Source of the DNA: Actinomycetota bacterium
GTDB lineage: Bacteria > Actinomycetota > Acidimicrobiia > Acidimicrobiales > Ilumatobacteraceae
NCBI GenBank assembly: GCA_009704425.1
Contig: WLEG01000158.1
Coordinates: 1-5,138, forward strand
DNA: 5,138 nucleotides
Direction of reading: 5' to 3'
A program made the translations under genes and the position numbers. How positions within the stretch are numbered: position 1 is the stretch's first letter; each line of letters opens with the position of its first letter. This document shows, piece by piece, positions 1 through 5,138 of the stretch. The notes beneath the pieces were generated by a model that was not told the origin of the DNA, did no database searches, and saw only the letters and a program-made list of their open reading frames with translations.

Positions 1-1104
1 GCCCTCGAAGCTGGGCCCGAGAATCTCCAGATACGACTGGAACACGGGTTCGATCGAGATCGTGCGGATGTCGATGCCCAACGCTTCGGCGAGTTCCTGC
101 GCATCGGTCCGCGAGCCGTCGGAGGAGTATCGCGAGGGCATCGAGACACCGTGCACGTGCTCGGCGCCCAACGCATCGACCGCCACCGCGGCCACCAACG
201 ACGAGTCGATGCCGCCAGAGAGACCGATCACCACGTCGCTGAACTTGTTCTTGCGCACGTAGTCGCGGGTTCCGAGAACGAGAGCCTCGTACAGCTCCTC
301 GGAACGCTCCATGATCGGCGTGATGGTCGACGCCTTCGGCGCGTCCACGTCGAGGTCGACGATCGACAAATCGGAGGAGAACTGCGTGGCGCGCGCGAGC
401 AGATTGCCCTTGGTGTCGAACACCATCGACGCACCGTCGAAAACCAGTTCGTCCTGGCCGCCGACCTGATTGACGTACACGATGGCGCACGCGTTGTCGC
501 GGGCCCGTTGCGACAACATGCGCTCGCGCTCGGCCAACTTGCCCACGTGGAACGGAGACCCGTTGATGTTGATGTTCACGCGCGCACCCAAGGCCGCTTG
601 AGCGGACACGGGTCCGTCCGGATGCCAGATGTCCTCGCAGATGGAGATACCGACCTTCACGCCGCCCACTTCGATCAAGCGGTGATCGCCACGACCGGGT
701 TCGAAGGTGCGCTCCTCGTCGAACACGTCGTAGTTGGGAAGCAAACGCTTGTGGTACGTGCTCTTCACCACTCCGTTGGCGCACACCGCCGCGGCGTTGT
801 GAATGCGCGGTCGACCCGAACCCGGATCGGCTCCGTGGCCGACGTCGACGAAACCGATCACGGCGATGCACCGCGAGGTGATGGCCGCCAGTTCCTGCAC
901 CACTGCGCGGTTGTCGCGCACGAATCCGGGCTTGAGAACCAGATCCTCGGGCGGATACCCGGTGATGCTCAACTCGGGGAACGCCACCAGATCGCAGCCG
1001 GCCTCGACGGCTCGCGCGTAGGCATCGGCAATGAGCGTGCGATTCCCCACGAGGTCCCCCACCGTGGGGTTCAACTGGGCCAAGCCGATGCGGAGATTCG
1101 CCAC
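1..1104 (-). CDS. nadE: Glutamine-dependent NAD+ synthetase, C-terminus cut by the window edge
   Basis: The enzyme makes NAD+ from nicotinic acid adenine dinucleotide, ATP and glutamine in the cytoplasm. The N-terminal nitrilase-fold glutaminase domain (about residues 3-260) shows the full catalytic triad: Glu44 in FPELSITGYPPED, Lys119 in YHKRLLPNYDVF and Cys156 in ISICEDIWHP. The synthetase domain begins near residue 270 and carries the ATP-pyrophosphatase P-loop SGGIDSS at residues 296-302. The 368 visible codons run open off position 1, so the end of the synthetase domain is missing; bacterial two-domain forms of this shorter type are usually around 550-590 residues. I chose the GTG at 1104-1102 because it gives the family N-terminus (M)ANLRIGLAQLNPTVGD. 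The frame stays open upstream, with another GTG at 1182, and no clear Shine-Dalgarno sequence is seen. It is transcribed divergently from glnII. Confidence 0.95.
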   Translation of the reverse strand, partial: MANLRIGLAQLNPTVGDLVGNRTLIADAYARAVEAGCDLVAFPELSITGYPPEDLVLKPGFVRDNRAVVQELAAITSRCIAVIGFVDVGHGADPGSGRPRIHNAAAVCANGVVKSTYHKRLLPNYDVFDEERTFEPGRGDHRLIEVGGVKVGISICEDIWHPDGPVSAQAALGARVNININGSPFHVGKLAERERMLSQRARDNACAIVYVNQVGGQDELVFDGASMVFDTKGNLLARATQFSSDLSIVDLDVDAPKASTITPIMERSEELYEALVLGTRDYVRKNKFSDVVIGLSGGIDSSLVAAVAVDALGAEHVHGVSMPSRYSSDGSRTDAQELAEALGIDIRTISIEPVFQSYLEILGPSFEG

Positions 1105-1213
1105 GTCATCGAGGCTAACGGCGACCCCGCGACGGCCGGAGAGCCGAAGCCATCCAGCCGATGGGGACGATGCACACGACACCCGATACCGTGGCCCACA
1201 CCCGCCAGGCAGT

Positions 1214-1273
1214 GCAACCACCGAAACAGCGTCGTTTCACACAGCGTTCACAATTGGGCAACGGCGGGGAAAC
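1214..1273 (+). promoter_or_regulatory. Candidate GlnR/OmpR-type operator array upstream of glnII
   Basis: In the nadE/glnII divergent region, pentamers ending in AC recur at exact 11-bp steps: TTCAC at 1236, TTCAC at 1247, GCAAC at 1258 and GAAAC at 1269. A further in-phase GCAAC lies at 1214, while the intervening position 1225 does not match. The spacing equals the published actinobacterial GlnR box (gTnAc-n6-GaAAc repeated). The elements at 1236, 1258 and 1269 fit it reasonably; the one at 1247 fits poorly. The stretch also contains the inverted repeat GAAAC-n6-GTTTC at 1223-1238. It ends 69 bp before the glnII start, where an activator or repressor could act, and could serve nadE too. 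I found no convincing -10 box on either strand. The binding role is inference. Confidence 0.4.
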
Positions 1274-1342
1274 GCCCCCCTGCGACGCTGACCTCGCCCC
1301 AACAACAACCGGCTCTGCCGAATTCATACATGGAGGACCCCC

Positions 1343-2347
1343 GTGGCCTATCAAGCCGAATACATCTGGATCGACGGCACCGAGCCGACGCCCCTGCTGC
1401 GTTCCAAGACCAAGATCCTTGCCGACGACGTCACCACTCCCCCGGTGTGGGGCTTCGACGGCTCGTCGACCAACCAGGCGCCCGGCGACAAGTCGGACTG
1501 CGCGCTGCAGCCGGTCTTCACCTGCCCGGACCCGATCCGCGGTGGCGACAACATCCTCGTTCTGTGCGAGGTCATGCTGGCCCAGTCGAACAAGCCACAC
1601 CCGACCAACACCCGCGCCGCGTGCGCCAAGGCCGCCAAGAAGTACGCCGCCGACGAGATGATCTTCGGAATCGAGCAGGAGTACACCATGATGCGCCTCG
1701 ACGGAAGCCCGTTCGGCTTCCCGAAGGACGGCTTCCCCGAGCCGCAGGGTCCCTACTACTGCGGCGTCGGCGCCGGTCGCGTCGTCGGTCGTGACATCAT
1801 CGAGGAGCACACGCAGGCGTGCCTCGACGCCGGTCTCCTCATCGAGGGCACCAACGCCGAAGTGATGCCCGGTCAGTGGGAGTTCCAGATCGGTGCGGCC
1901 GACGCGCTCACCGTGTCGGACCACCTCACCGTGGCCCGCTGGTTGCTGCACCGCATCGCCGAGGACTACGACGTGGTCATCTCGTTGGCCGCCAAGCCGC
2001 AGAAGGGCGACTGGAACGGCGCCGGTGCGCACACGAACTTCTCCACGAAGGCCATGCGCAACGACAAGGACATGAAGGCCATCACCGCCGCCTGCAACGC
2101 CATCGGCAAGAAGGTCATGGAGCACGTCACGAACTACGGCCACGACATCGAGAGCCGCCTCACCGGCAAGCACGAGACCGCACCGTGGAACAAGTTCAGC
2201 TACGGCGTGTCCAACCGTGGCGCGTCCATCCGTATCCCGTGGCAGGTCGAGAAGACCGGCCGTGGCTACGCCGAGGACCGTCGTCCGAACGCCAACATGG
2301 ATCCGTACACCGTCACCCGCCTCCTCATCGAGACGGTCTGCGGCTGA
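1343..2347 (+). CDS. glnII: Glutamine synthetase type II (GSII, eukaryotic-type GlnII)
   Basis: The enzyme converts glutamate, ammonium and ATP to glutamine in the cytoplasm. The 334-residue length is typical of GSII and far shorter than the 440-470 of class I enzymes. Motifs in order: the N-terminal EYIWIDGTEPTPLLRSKTK (6-24), the WGFDGSSTNQA loop (36-46), metal ligands Glu111 and Glu113 in FGIEQEYT, NAEVMPGQWEFQ with Glu173 and Glu180, GAGAHTNFST with His230, NRGASIRIP (291-299) and EDRRPNANMDPY (311-322). The GTG start is fixed by a GGAGG at 1332-1336, six bases upstream, and by the family N-terminus. GSII enzymes are not adenylylated; the promoter region upstream holds a possible GlnR-type operator. 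A hairpin pair follows the stop codon. The sequence closely resembles Streptomyces GlnII as I remember it. No catalytic residue is seen to be missing. Confidence 0.96.
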   Translation: MAYQAEYIWIDGTEPTPLLRSKTKILADDVTTPPVWGFDGSSTNQAPGDKSDCALQPVFTCPDPIRGGDNILVLCEVMLAQSNKPHPTNTRAACAKAAKKYAADEMIFGIEQEYTMMRLDGSPFGFPKDGFPEPQGPYYCGVGAGRVVGRDIIEEHTQACLDAGLLIEGTNAEVMPGQWEFQIGAADALTVSDHLTVARWLLHRIAEDYDVVISLAAKPQKGDWNGAGAHTNFSTKAMRNDKDMKAITAACNAIGKKVMEHVTNYGHDIESRLTGKHETAPWNKFSYGVSNRGASIRIPWQVEKTGRGYAEDRRPNANMDPYTVTRLLIETVCG

Positions 2348-2355
2348 TCACGTCC

Positions 2356-2371
2356 CCGGTCCTCGGACCGG
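2356..2371 (+). terminator. Short GC-rich hairpin just after glnII
   Basis: CCGGTC (2356-2361) pairs perfectly with GACCGG (2366-2371) across a CTCG tetraloop, beginning 9 bases after the glnII stop codon. No T-run follows, so by itself it is not a classical intrinsic terminator. It may act with the larger hairpin 12 bases downstream to end or thin out the glnII transcript, or to protect its 3' end. Confidence 0.4.
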
Positions 2372-2382
2372 AACAGTTCACG

Positions 2383-2410
2383 GAGGGGGTCGGGGCAACC
2401 CGGCCCCCTC
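2383..2410 (+). terminator. Strong GNRA-capped hairpin between glnII and glnA
   Basis: A 12-bp stem (2383-2394 with 2399-2410, one G-T wobble at 2390/2403) is closed by a GCAA loop, a GNRA-type tetraloop. It lies 35 bases after the glnII stop and 60 bases before the glnA start. Only a weak GTTT follows at 2414-2417. That fits the U-poor terminators common in high-GC actinobacteria, but an attenuator or processing and stability element is equally possible. Confidence 0.55.
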
Positions 2411-2430
2411 GCCGTTTCCCCGCCTCCCCG

Positions 2431-2454
2431 TGCCAATTCGGGCATCCATTGGCA
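2431..2454. promoter_or_regulatory. Perfect 7-bp dyad next to the glnA ribosome binding site
   Basis: TGCCAAT (2431-2437) and ATTGGCA (2448-2454) form a perfect inverted repeat with a 10-bp spacer, ending 5 bases before the AAGGA of glnA. A nested GGCA at 2441-2444 could pair with the same TGCC and form a smaller competing hairpin. As DNA it could be an operator; as RNA it could be a weak hairpin that influences ribosome access. Position and symmetry are seen; function is inference. Confidence 0.35.
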
Positions 2455-2459
2455 GACTG

Positions 2460-2464
2460 AAGGA
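2460..2464 (+). promoter_or_regulatory. Ribosome binding site deciding the glnA start
   Basis: AAGGA at 2460-2464 lies six bases before the ATG at 2471 but directly abuts the in-frame ATG at 2465, which is too close for normal initiation. It therefore favours 2471 as the start codon. Confidence 0.6.
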
Positions 2465-2470
2465 ATGAAC

Positions 2471-3826
2471 ATGCTGCAACAACAGCGTGATTACGTGCTC
2501 CGCACCGTCGAGGAACGAGGTGTGCGGCTGATCCGTCTGTGGTTCACCGACGTCCTGGGGAACCTGAAGAGCTTCGCCATCAGCCCCGCCGAACTGGAGA
2601 ACGCCCTCGAGGACGGCATGAGCTTCGATGGATCGTCCATCGACGGTTTCTCGCGCGTCCAAGAGAGCGACGTGCTGGCCATCCCCGACGCCAACACGTT
2701 CGTGATGTTGCCGTGGGCCGACAGCGACGCCCCCGAGGCCCGCGTGTTCTGCGACATCCACAACCTCGACGGTTCACCGTTCAGCGGAGATCCCCGTCAG
2801 GTGTTGCGACGAAACCTGAACAAGGCGCGCGCACTCGGACTGGACTTCCTCATCGCACCCGACATCGAGTTCTTCTACTTCGCGCCGCCCGAAGAGGGAC
2901 GTCCGCCCCGACCGCTGGACGAGGCGTCGTTCTTCGACCTCACCACCACCGACGTCACCGGGAACCTGCGCAAGGAGACCATTCGCACGCTCGAGACCAT
3001 GAGCATCCCGGTGGAGTACTCGTTCCACGAGGATGCGCCCTCGCAACACGAGATCGACCTGCGCCACACCGACGCGCTGAACATGGCCGACAGTGTGATG
3101 ACGTTCCGCTTGGCCGTGAAGGAGGTGGCCGCCGCTCAGGGGGTGCACGCCACCTTCATGCCCAAGCCTCTCGAAGGTGTCCAAGGAAGCGGAATGCACC
3201 TGCACCTGTCGTTGTTCAACAACAACGGCACCGACGACGCCAGCAGCAACGCCTTCTATTCCGCCGACGACGCCTACAACCTGTCCGACACCGCCAAGAA
3301 GTTCATGGCCGGTTTGTTGTTCCACGCCAGCGAGATCACCGCGATCACCAACCAGACGGTGAACAGCTACAAGCGTTTGGTGCCCGGCTTCGAGGCCCCG
3401 GTTCACGTGTCGTGGGCGCGCAACAACCGCAGCGGGCTCATCCGCGTTCCCGTGCCCAAGCGCGCGAACCCGTCGGCCACGCGCATCGAGTACCGCTCGC
3501 CTGACCCGGCCTGCAACCCCTACCTGGCCTTCTCGGTCATCCTCGCGGCCGGTCTTCGCGGCATCGAGCAGGGATACGAACTCCCGGCCGAGGCCGACGC
3601 CAATCTGTTCGAGATGGGCGACGGCGCATTGCAGAAGCTCGGCATCGAGCAACTGCCCCAATCCCTGGCCGATGCCTTGCGCGTGATGGAGTCCTCGTCG
3701 CTGGTTCACGAGGCTCTGGGTGAGCACATCTTCGAATGGTTCCTGCGCAACAAGCGCTCCGAATGGCGTGGCTACAAGACACAGGTGACGCCGTTCGAAC
3801 TGCAGAGATACCTGAAGAGCATCTGA
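2471..3826 (+). CDS. glnA: Class I glutamine synthetase, GSI-alpha type, GlnA2-like
   Basis: This ATP-dependent glutamate-ammonia ligase normally forms cytoplasmic dodecamers. The 451 residues (453 from the alternative ATG at 2465) fit class I. Numbered from 2471: FDGSS with Asp53 and Ser56 in the ammonium/substrate loop; Arg62 in GFSRVQESD; metal ligands Glu133 (PDIEFF), Glu187 and Glu194 (SFHEDAPSQHEID), His243 (GSGMHLHLS) and Glu340 (RIEYRSPDPACNPY); KP of FMPKP in the ATP site; and flap Glu308 in VPGFEAP. The adenylylation motif NLYDLP of GSI-beta reads NLFEM, with Phe380 replacing the modified Tyr. Arg62 matches the Bacillus feedback-control arginine, so GSI-alpha-like feedback control is inferred. 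It resembles mycobacterial GlnA2. A gamma-glutamylpolyamine synthetase role, reported for a Streptomyces GlnA2, is an alternative, though the ammonium-site residues are intact. The regulator gene follows after 9 nt. Confidence 0.93.
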   Translation: MLQQQRDYVLRTVEERGVRLIRLWFTDVLGNLKSFAISPAELENALEDGMSFDGSSIDGFSRVQESDVLAIPDANTFVMLPWADSDAPEARVFCDIHNLDGSPFSGDPRQVLRRNLNKARALGLDFLIAPDIEFFYFAPPEEGRPPRPLDEASFFDLTTTDVTGNLRKETIRTLETMSIPVEYSFHEDAPSQHEIDLRHTDALNMADSVMTFRLAVKEVAAAQGVHATFMPKPLEGVQGSGMHLHLSLFNNNGTDDASSNAFYSADDAYNLSDTAKKFMAGLLFHASEITAITNQTVNSYKRLVPGFEAPVHVSWARNNRSGLIRVPVPKRANPSATRIEYRSPDPACNPYLAFSVILAAGLRGIEQGYELPAEADANLFEMGDGALQKLGIEQLPQSLADALRVMESSSLVHEALGEHIFEWFLRNKRSEWRGYKTQVTPFELQRYLKSI

Positions 3827-3835
3827 GGACCGGCC

Positions 3836-4516
3836 GTGGACCTGATCGCCGTCTTCCCCGAGAACCCGTCGCCCGAGCTGGCTCGCACGCTCGATCTGGC
3901 CGGCTATCGGTGGAAGGCGTTCGCGTCGGCCGATGCGATCACCAAGAGTGAGCCGGCCGACGGTTGGTTGGGCGCCATCGTCACCGCGGATTCCGACATG
4001 GACGCCGCGTGGGCGGTGTGTCGGGCGTTGCGCAAGCGTGACGCGCTCATGGTGCCGTTGCTGTTGCTCGTCACCGGGGCTCAACTGGACGAACTCACGT
4101 TGCGCGACGAGTTGTTCGACGACTTCTGCCTGTTGCCGTTCCACCCGCGCGAGTTGGAGGCGCGCCTGAGGCACGTGTTCGCGCACGTGTCGGTGACCGC
4201 CAAGCCCGACACGGTGGACTACGGCGGCCTGGTGTTGAACCTCGAGACGTATCAGGCGTCCATCGACGGTCACCCGCTGGATCTGACGTACATGGAATAC
4301 GAGTTGCTGAAGTTCCTCACGCAGAACCCCGGCAAGGTGTTCACGCGCGAGATCCTGCTGTCGCGGGTGTGGGGGTACGACTACTACGGCGGTGCGCGAA
4401 CGGTCGACGTGCACATTCGTCGCCTGCGCGCCAAGCTGGGCGAGGAGCACGCGAACCTGATCCAGACCGTGCGCAGCGTGGGCTACCGCTTCGGCCAATC
4501 CCGCTGGGGGAACTAG
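3836..4516 (+). CDS. glnR: GlnR-like OmpR-family winged-helix regulator with a degenerate receiver domain
   Basis: This is a 226-residue transcription factor with a receiver-like domain (about 1-118) and an OmpR/PhoB winged helix (about 126-220). The DNA-binding half is highly conserved: LDLTYMEYELLKFL, GKVFTREILLSRVWGYDYYGG, the recognition helix in RTVDVHIRRLRAKL (188-201) and the wing VRSVGYRF. It resembles actinobacterial GlnR, the global nitrogen regulator, as I remember it. In the receiver half, the acidic pair after the first strand is replaced by Phe7-Pro8. The phosphoacceptor position aligns to Thr50 in GAIVTADSD, and the usual Lys of the TKPF motif is Leu100 (LLPFHPREL). It therefore probably works without phosphorylation. 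The GTG start has GAGG at 3825-3828, seven bases upstream and overlapping the glnA stop region, which indicates an operon with glnA. The GlnR name is inferred from the winged helix and the gene context; another OmpR subfamily is possible. Confidence 0.75.
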   Translation: MDLIAVFPENPSPELARTLDLAGYRWKAFASADAITKSEPADGWLGAIVTADSDMDAAWAVCRALRKRDALMVPLLLLVTGAQLDELTLRDELFDDFCLLPFHPRELEARLRHVFAHVSVTAKPDTVDYGGLVLNLETYQASIDGHPLDLTYMEYELLKFLTQNPGKVFTREILLSRVWGYDYYGGARTVDVHIRRLRAKLGEEHANLIQTVRSVGYRFGQSRWGN

Positions 4517-5138
4517 AGGGTCACGTGGGTCAGTGACTCCACGGTGACGTGGGCCAGCCCCTCGGGCACCGGCACCACGTGCGGCACCGCGATCACCCGA
4601 CATCCCGCGGCCACCGCCGAGCGAACTCCGGTGGGCGAATCCTCGATCGCCACGCAACGAGCGGGGTCCACGCCCAACTTCGCCGCCGCCAACAGGTACG
4701 GCTCCGGATGCGGCTTGCCCATGCTCACCTCGTCGCCCACCACCGACTCGGTGAAGCTTCCCGGCGGAAGGCACGTCACCACCTCGTCGGCGAAGCGGCG
4801 CCACGACATGGTCACCAGCGCCGTGGGGATGCCAGCATCCACCACCGCGGCCAACAACTCGCGGGCACCCGGTCGCCACGGAACGGCCTCGCGCAGTCGG
4901 ACCACCACGCGATCCAGCAGCATCTCCACGATGTCGTGCGGGGCCACGTCGATGCCACCGTGGTGAGCGATGTACCGCGCCGCGTCCAACAGGTCGAAGC
5001 CCACCACGGATTTGGCGTGATCCATCGACCACGAACCACCGTGCATCTCCACCACCTCGAACTCACTGGCGATCCAATACGGCTCGGTGTCCACGATGGT
5101 GCCGTCCATATCGAACAGCACCGCGTCGGGACGACCCA
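4513..5138 (-). CDS. HAD-superfamily hydrolase (phosphatase-like), start probably just outside the window
   Basis: This is a Rossmann-fold HAD phosphohydrolase of the beta-phosphoglucomutase/phosphatase-like group. Its substrate cannot be told from sequence. All four motifs are present (numbered from the GTG at 5121): I, FDMDGTIVDTEP with nucleophile Asp4 and acid/base Asp6; II, ALVTMSW with Thr104; III, Lys136 in GKPHPEPY; IV, AIEDSPTGVRSA with Glu160 and Asp161. An alpha-helical C1 cap lies between residues 13 and 85. Starting at 5121 would cut into the first beta strand. The frame is open upstream and the codon at the edge reads NTG, so a start at 5139 giving a protein beginning MGRPDAVLFDMDG (208 residues) is more likely. 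It converges on the regulator gene, with stop codons overlapping in CTAG. No functional link to nitrogen metabolism is visible. Confidence 0.9.
   Translation of the reverse strand, partial: GRPDAVLFDMDGTIVDTEPYWIASEFEVVEMHGGSWSMDHAKSVVGFDLLDAARYIAHHGGIDVAPHDIVEMLLDRVVVRLREAVPWRPGARELLAAVVDAGIPTALVTMSWRRFADEVVTCLPPGSFTESVVGDEVSMGKPHPEPYLLAAAKLGVDPARCVAIEDSPTGVRSAVAAGCRVIAVPHVVPVPEGLAHVTVESLTHVTL
4520..4548. terminator. Imperfect hairpin just past the regulator stop, inside the HAD gene 3' end
   Basis: GTCACGTGG (4520-4528) pairs with CCACGGTGAC (4539-4548), giving nine pairs with a single bulged G. The loop itself contains the palindrome GTCAGTGAC (4529-4537). It begins 3 bases after the regulator stop codon. 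Because the genes overlap at their ends, any signal ending the glnA-regulator transcript must lie inside the HAD gene, and this is the best candidate seen. No T-run follows. It may instead be a by-product of the repeated His-Val-Thr codons in the HAD C-terminus. Confidence 0.3.

Noticed and set aside
1045..1069. CCCCAC / GTGGGG inverted repeat near the 5' end of nadE
   Set aside because: It lies within the conserved NPTVGDLVGN coding segment. The stem is only 6 bp with a 13-base loop, and GC-rich codon choice explains it.
1247..1275. TTCACA as a -35 box for a glnII promoter
   Set aside because: The -35 match is good, but the sequence 17 bp downstream has no -10 resemblance. The hexamer is better explained as part of the phased pentamer array.
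1263..1278. GGCG/CGCC or GGGG/CCCC hairpin in the glnII leader
   Set aside because: It is only a 4-bp stem with alternative pairings, no better than chance in such GC-rich sequence.
151..1794. A 547-codon open frame on the plus strand
   Set aside because: It overlaps nadE in antisense and the first part of glnII in another frame, and its composition is that of a GC-rich shadow (Arg/His/Asp rich). NadE and GlnII motifs are continuous in the competing frames.
1115..2173. A 352-codon minus-strand frame opposite glnII
   Set aside because: It is antisense to well-conserved GSII sequence, has no recognisable domain, and its upstream end lies deep inside glnII.
2376..2381. GTTCAC shared with the 1246-1251 element, suggesting a second operator before glnA
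   Set aside because: The same hexamer occurs several times inside coding sequence, and here it is not part of an 11-bp-phased series.
2774..5032. A very long open frame of 752 codons on the minus strand across glnA, the regulator and most of the HAD gene
   Set aside because: It runs antisense to two clearly conserved genes and out of frame with the third. Its product is low-complexity, rich in Arg, Gly, Val and His, with no recognisable motif. Such shadows are expected in high-GC DNA.

Overview
This 5.1 kb window is high-GC DNA with strong G/C bias at third codon positions, frequent GTG starts and close gene packing. Together with a Streptomyces-type GlnII, a GlnA2-type glutamine synthetase and a GlnR-like regulator, this points to an actinobacterium (Actinomycetota). 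The order cannot be settled from this window. All family assignments are by eye from remembered family sequences; no search was run.

Layout: (1) 1-1104, minus strand: glutamine-dependent NAD+ synthetase (nadE), with its C-terminus beyond the left edge. (2) 1105-1342: a divergent intergenic region with a run of AC-ending pentamers at exact 11-bp steps, a plausible operator array for a GlnR/OmpR-type regulator. (3) 1343-2347, plus: a type II, eukaryotic-type glutamine synthetase (glnII). (4) 2348-2470: a gap with two successive hairpins, then a perfect dyad next to the ribosome binding site. (5) 2471-3826, plus: a second, unrelated-class glutamine synthetase (class I, GSI-alpha, GlnA2-like). 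(6) 3836-4516, plus: an OmpR-family winged-helix regulator whose receiver domain has lost the phosphorylation residues, 9 nt behind glnA. (7) 4513-5138, minus: a HAD-family hydrolase that converges on the regulator, the two genes sharing a CTAG that supplies both stop codons. Its true start probably lies just past the right edge.

How it fits together: two glutamine synthetases of different classes and a phosphorylation-independent GlnR-like regulator form a compact nitrogen-assimilation locus. The regulator is probably co-transcribed with glnA and may act back on the glnII/nadE divergent promoter region. nadE uses glutamine as its nitrogen donor, so it is a natural metabolic neighbour. Neither synthetase appears designed for adenylylation control: GSII enzymes lack the site, and the class I enzyme has Phe where the modified Tyr would be. 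Control is therefore more likely transcriptional and by direct feedback.

I see no RNA genes, mobile elements or CRISPR arrays. The individual families are known. The less ordinary points are the pairing of GSII and GSI-alpha with a degenerate-receiver regulator, and the unexplained non-coding elements between them.
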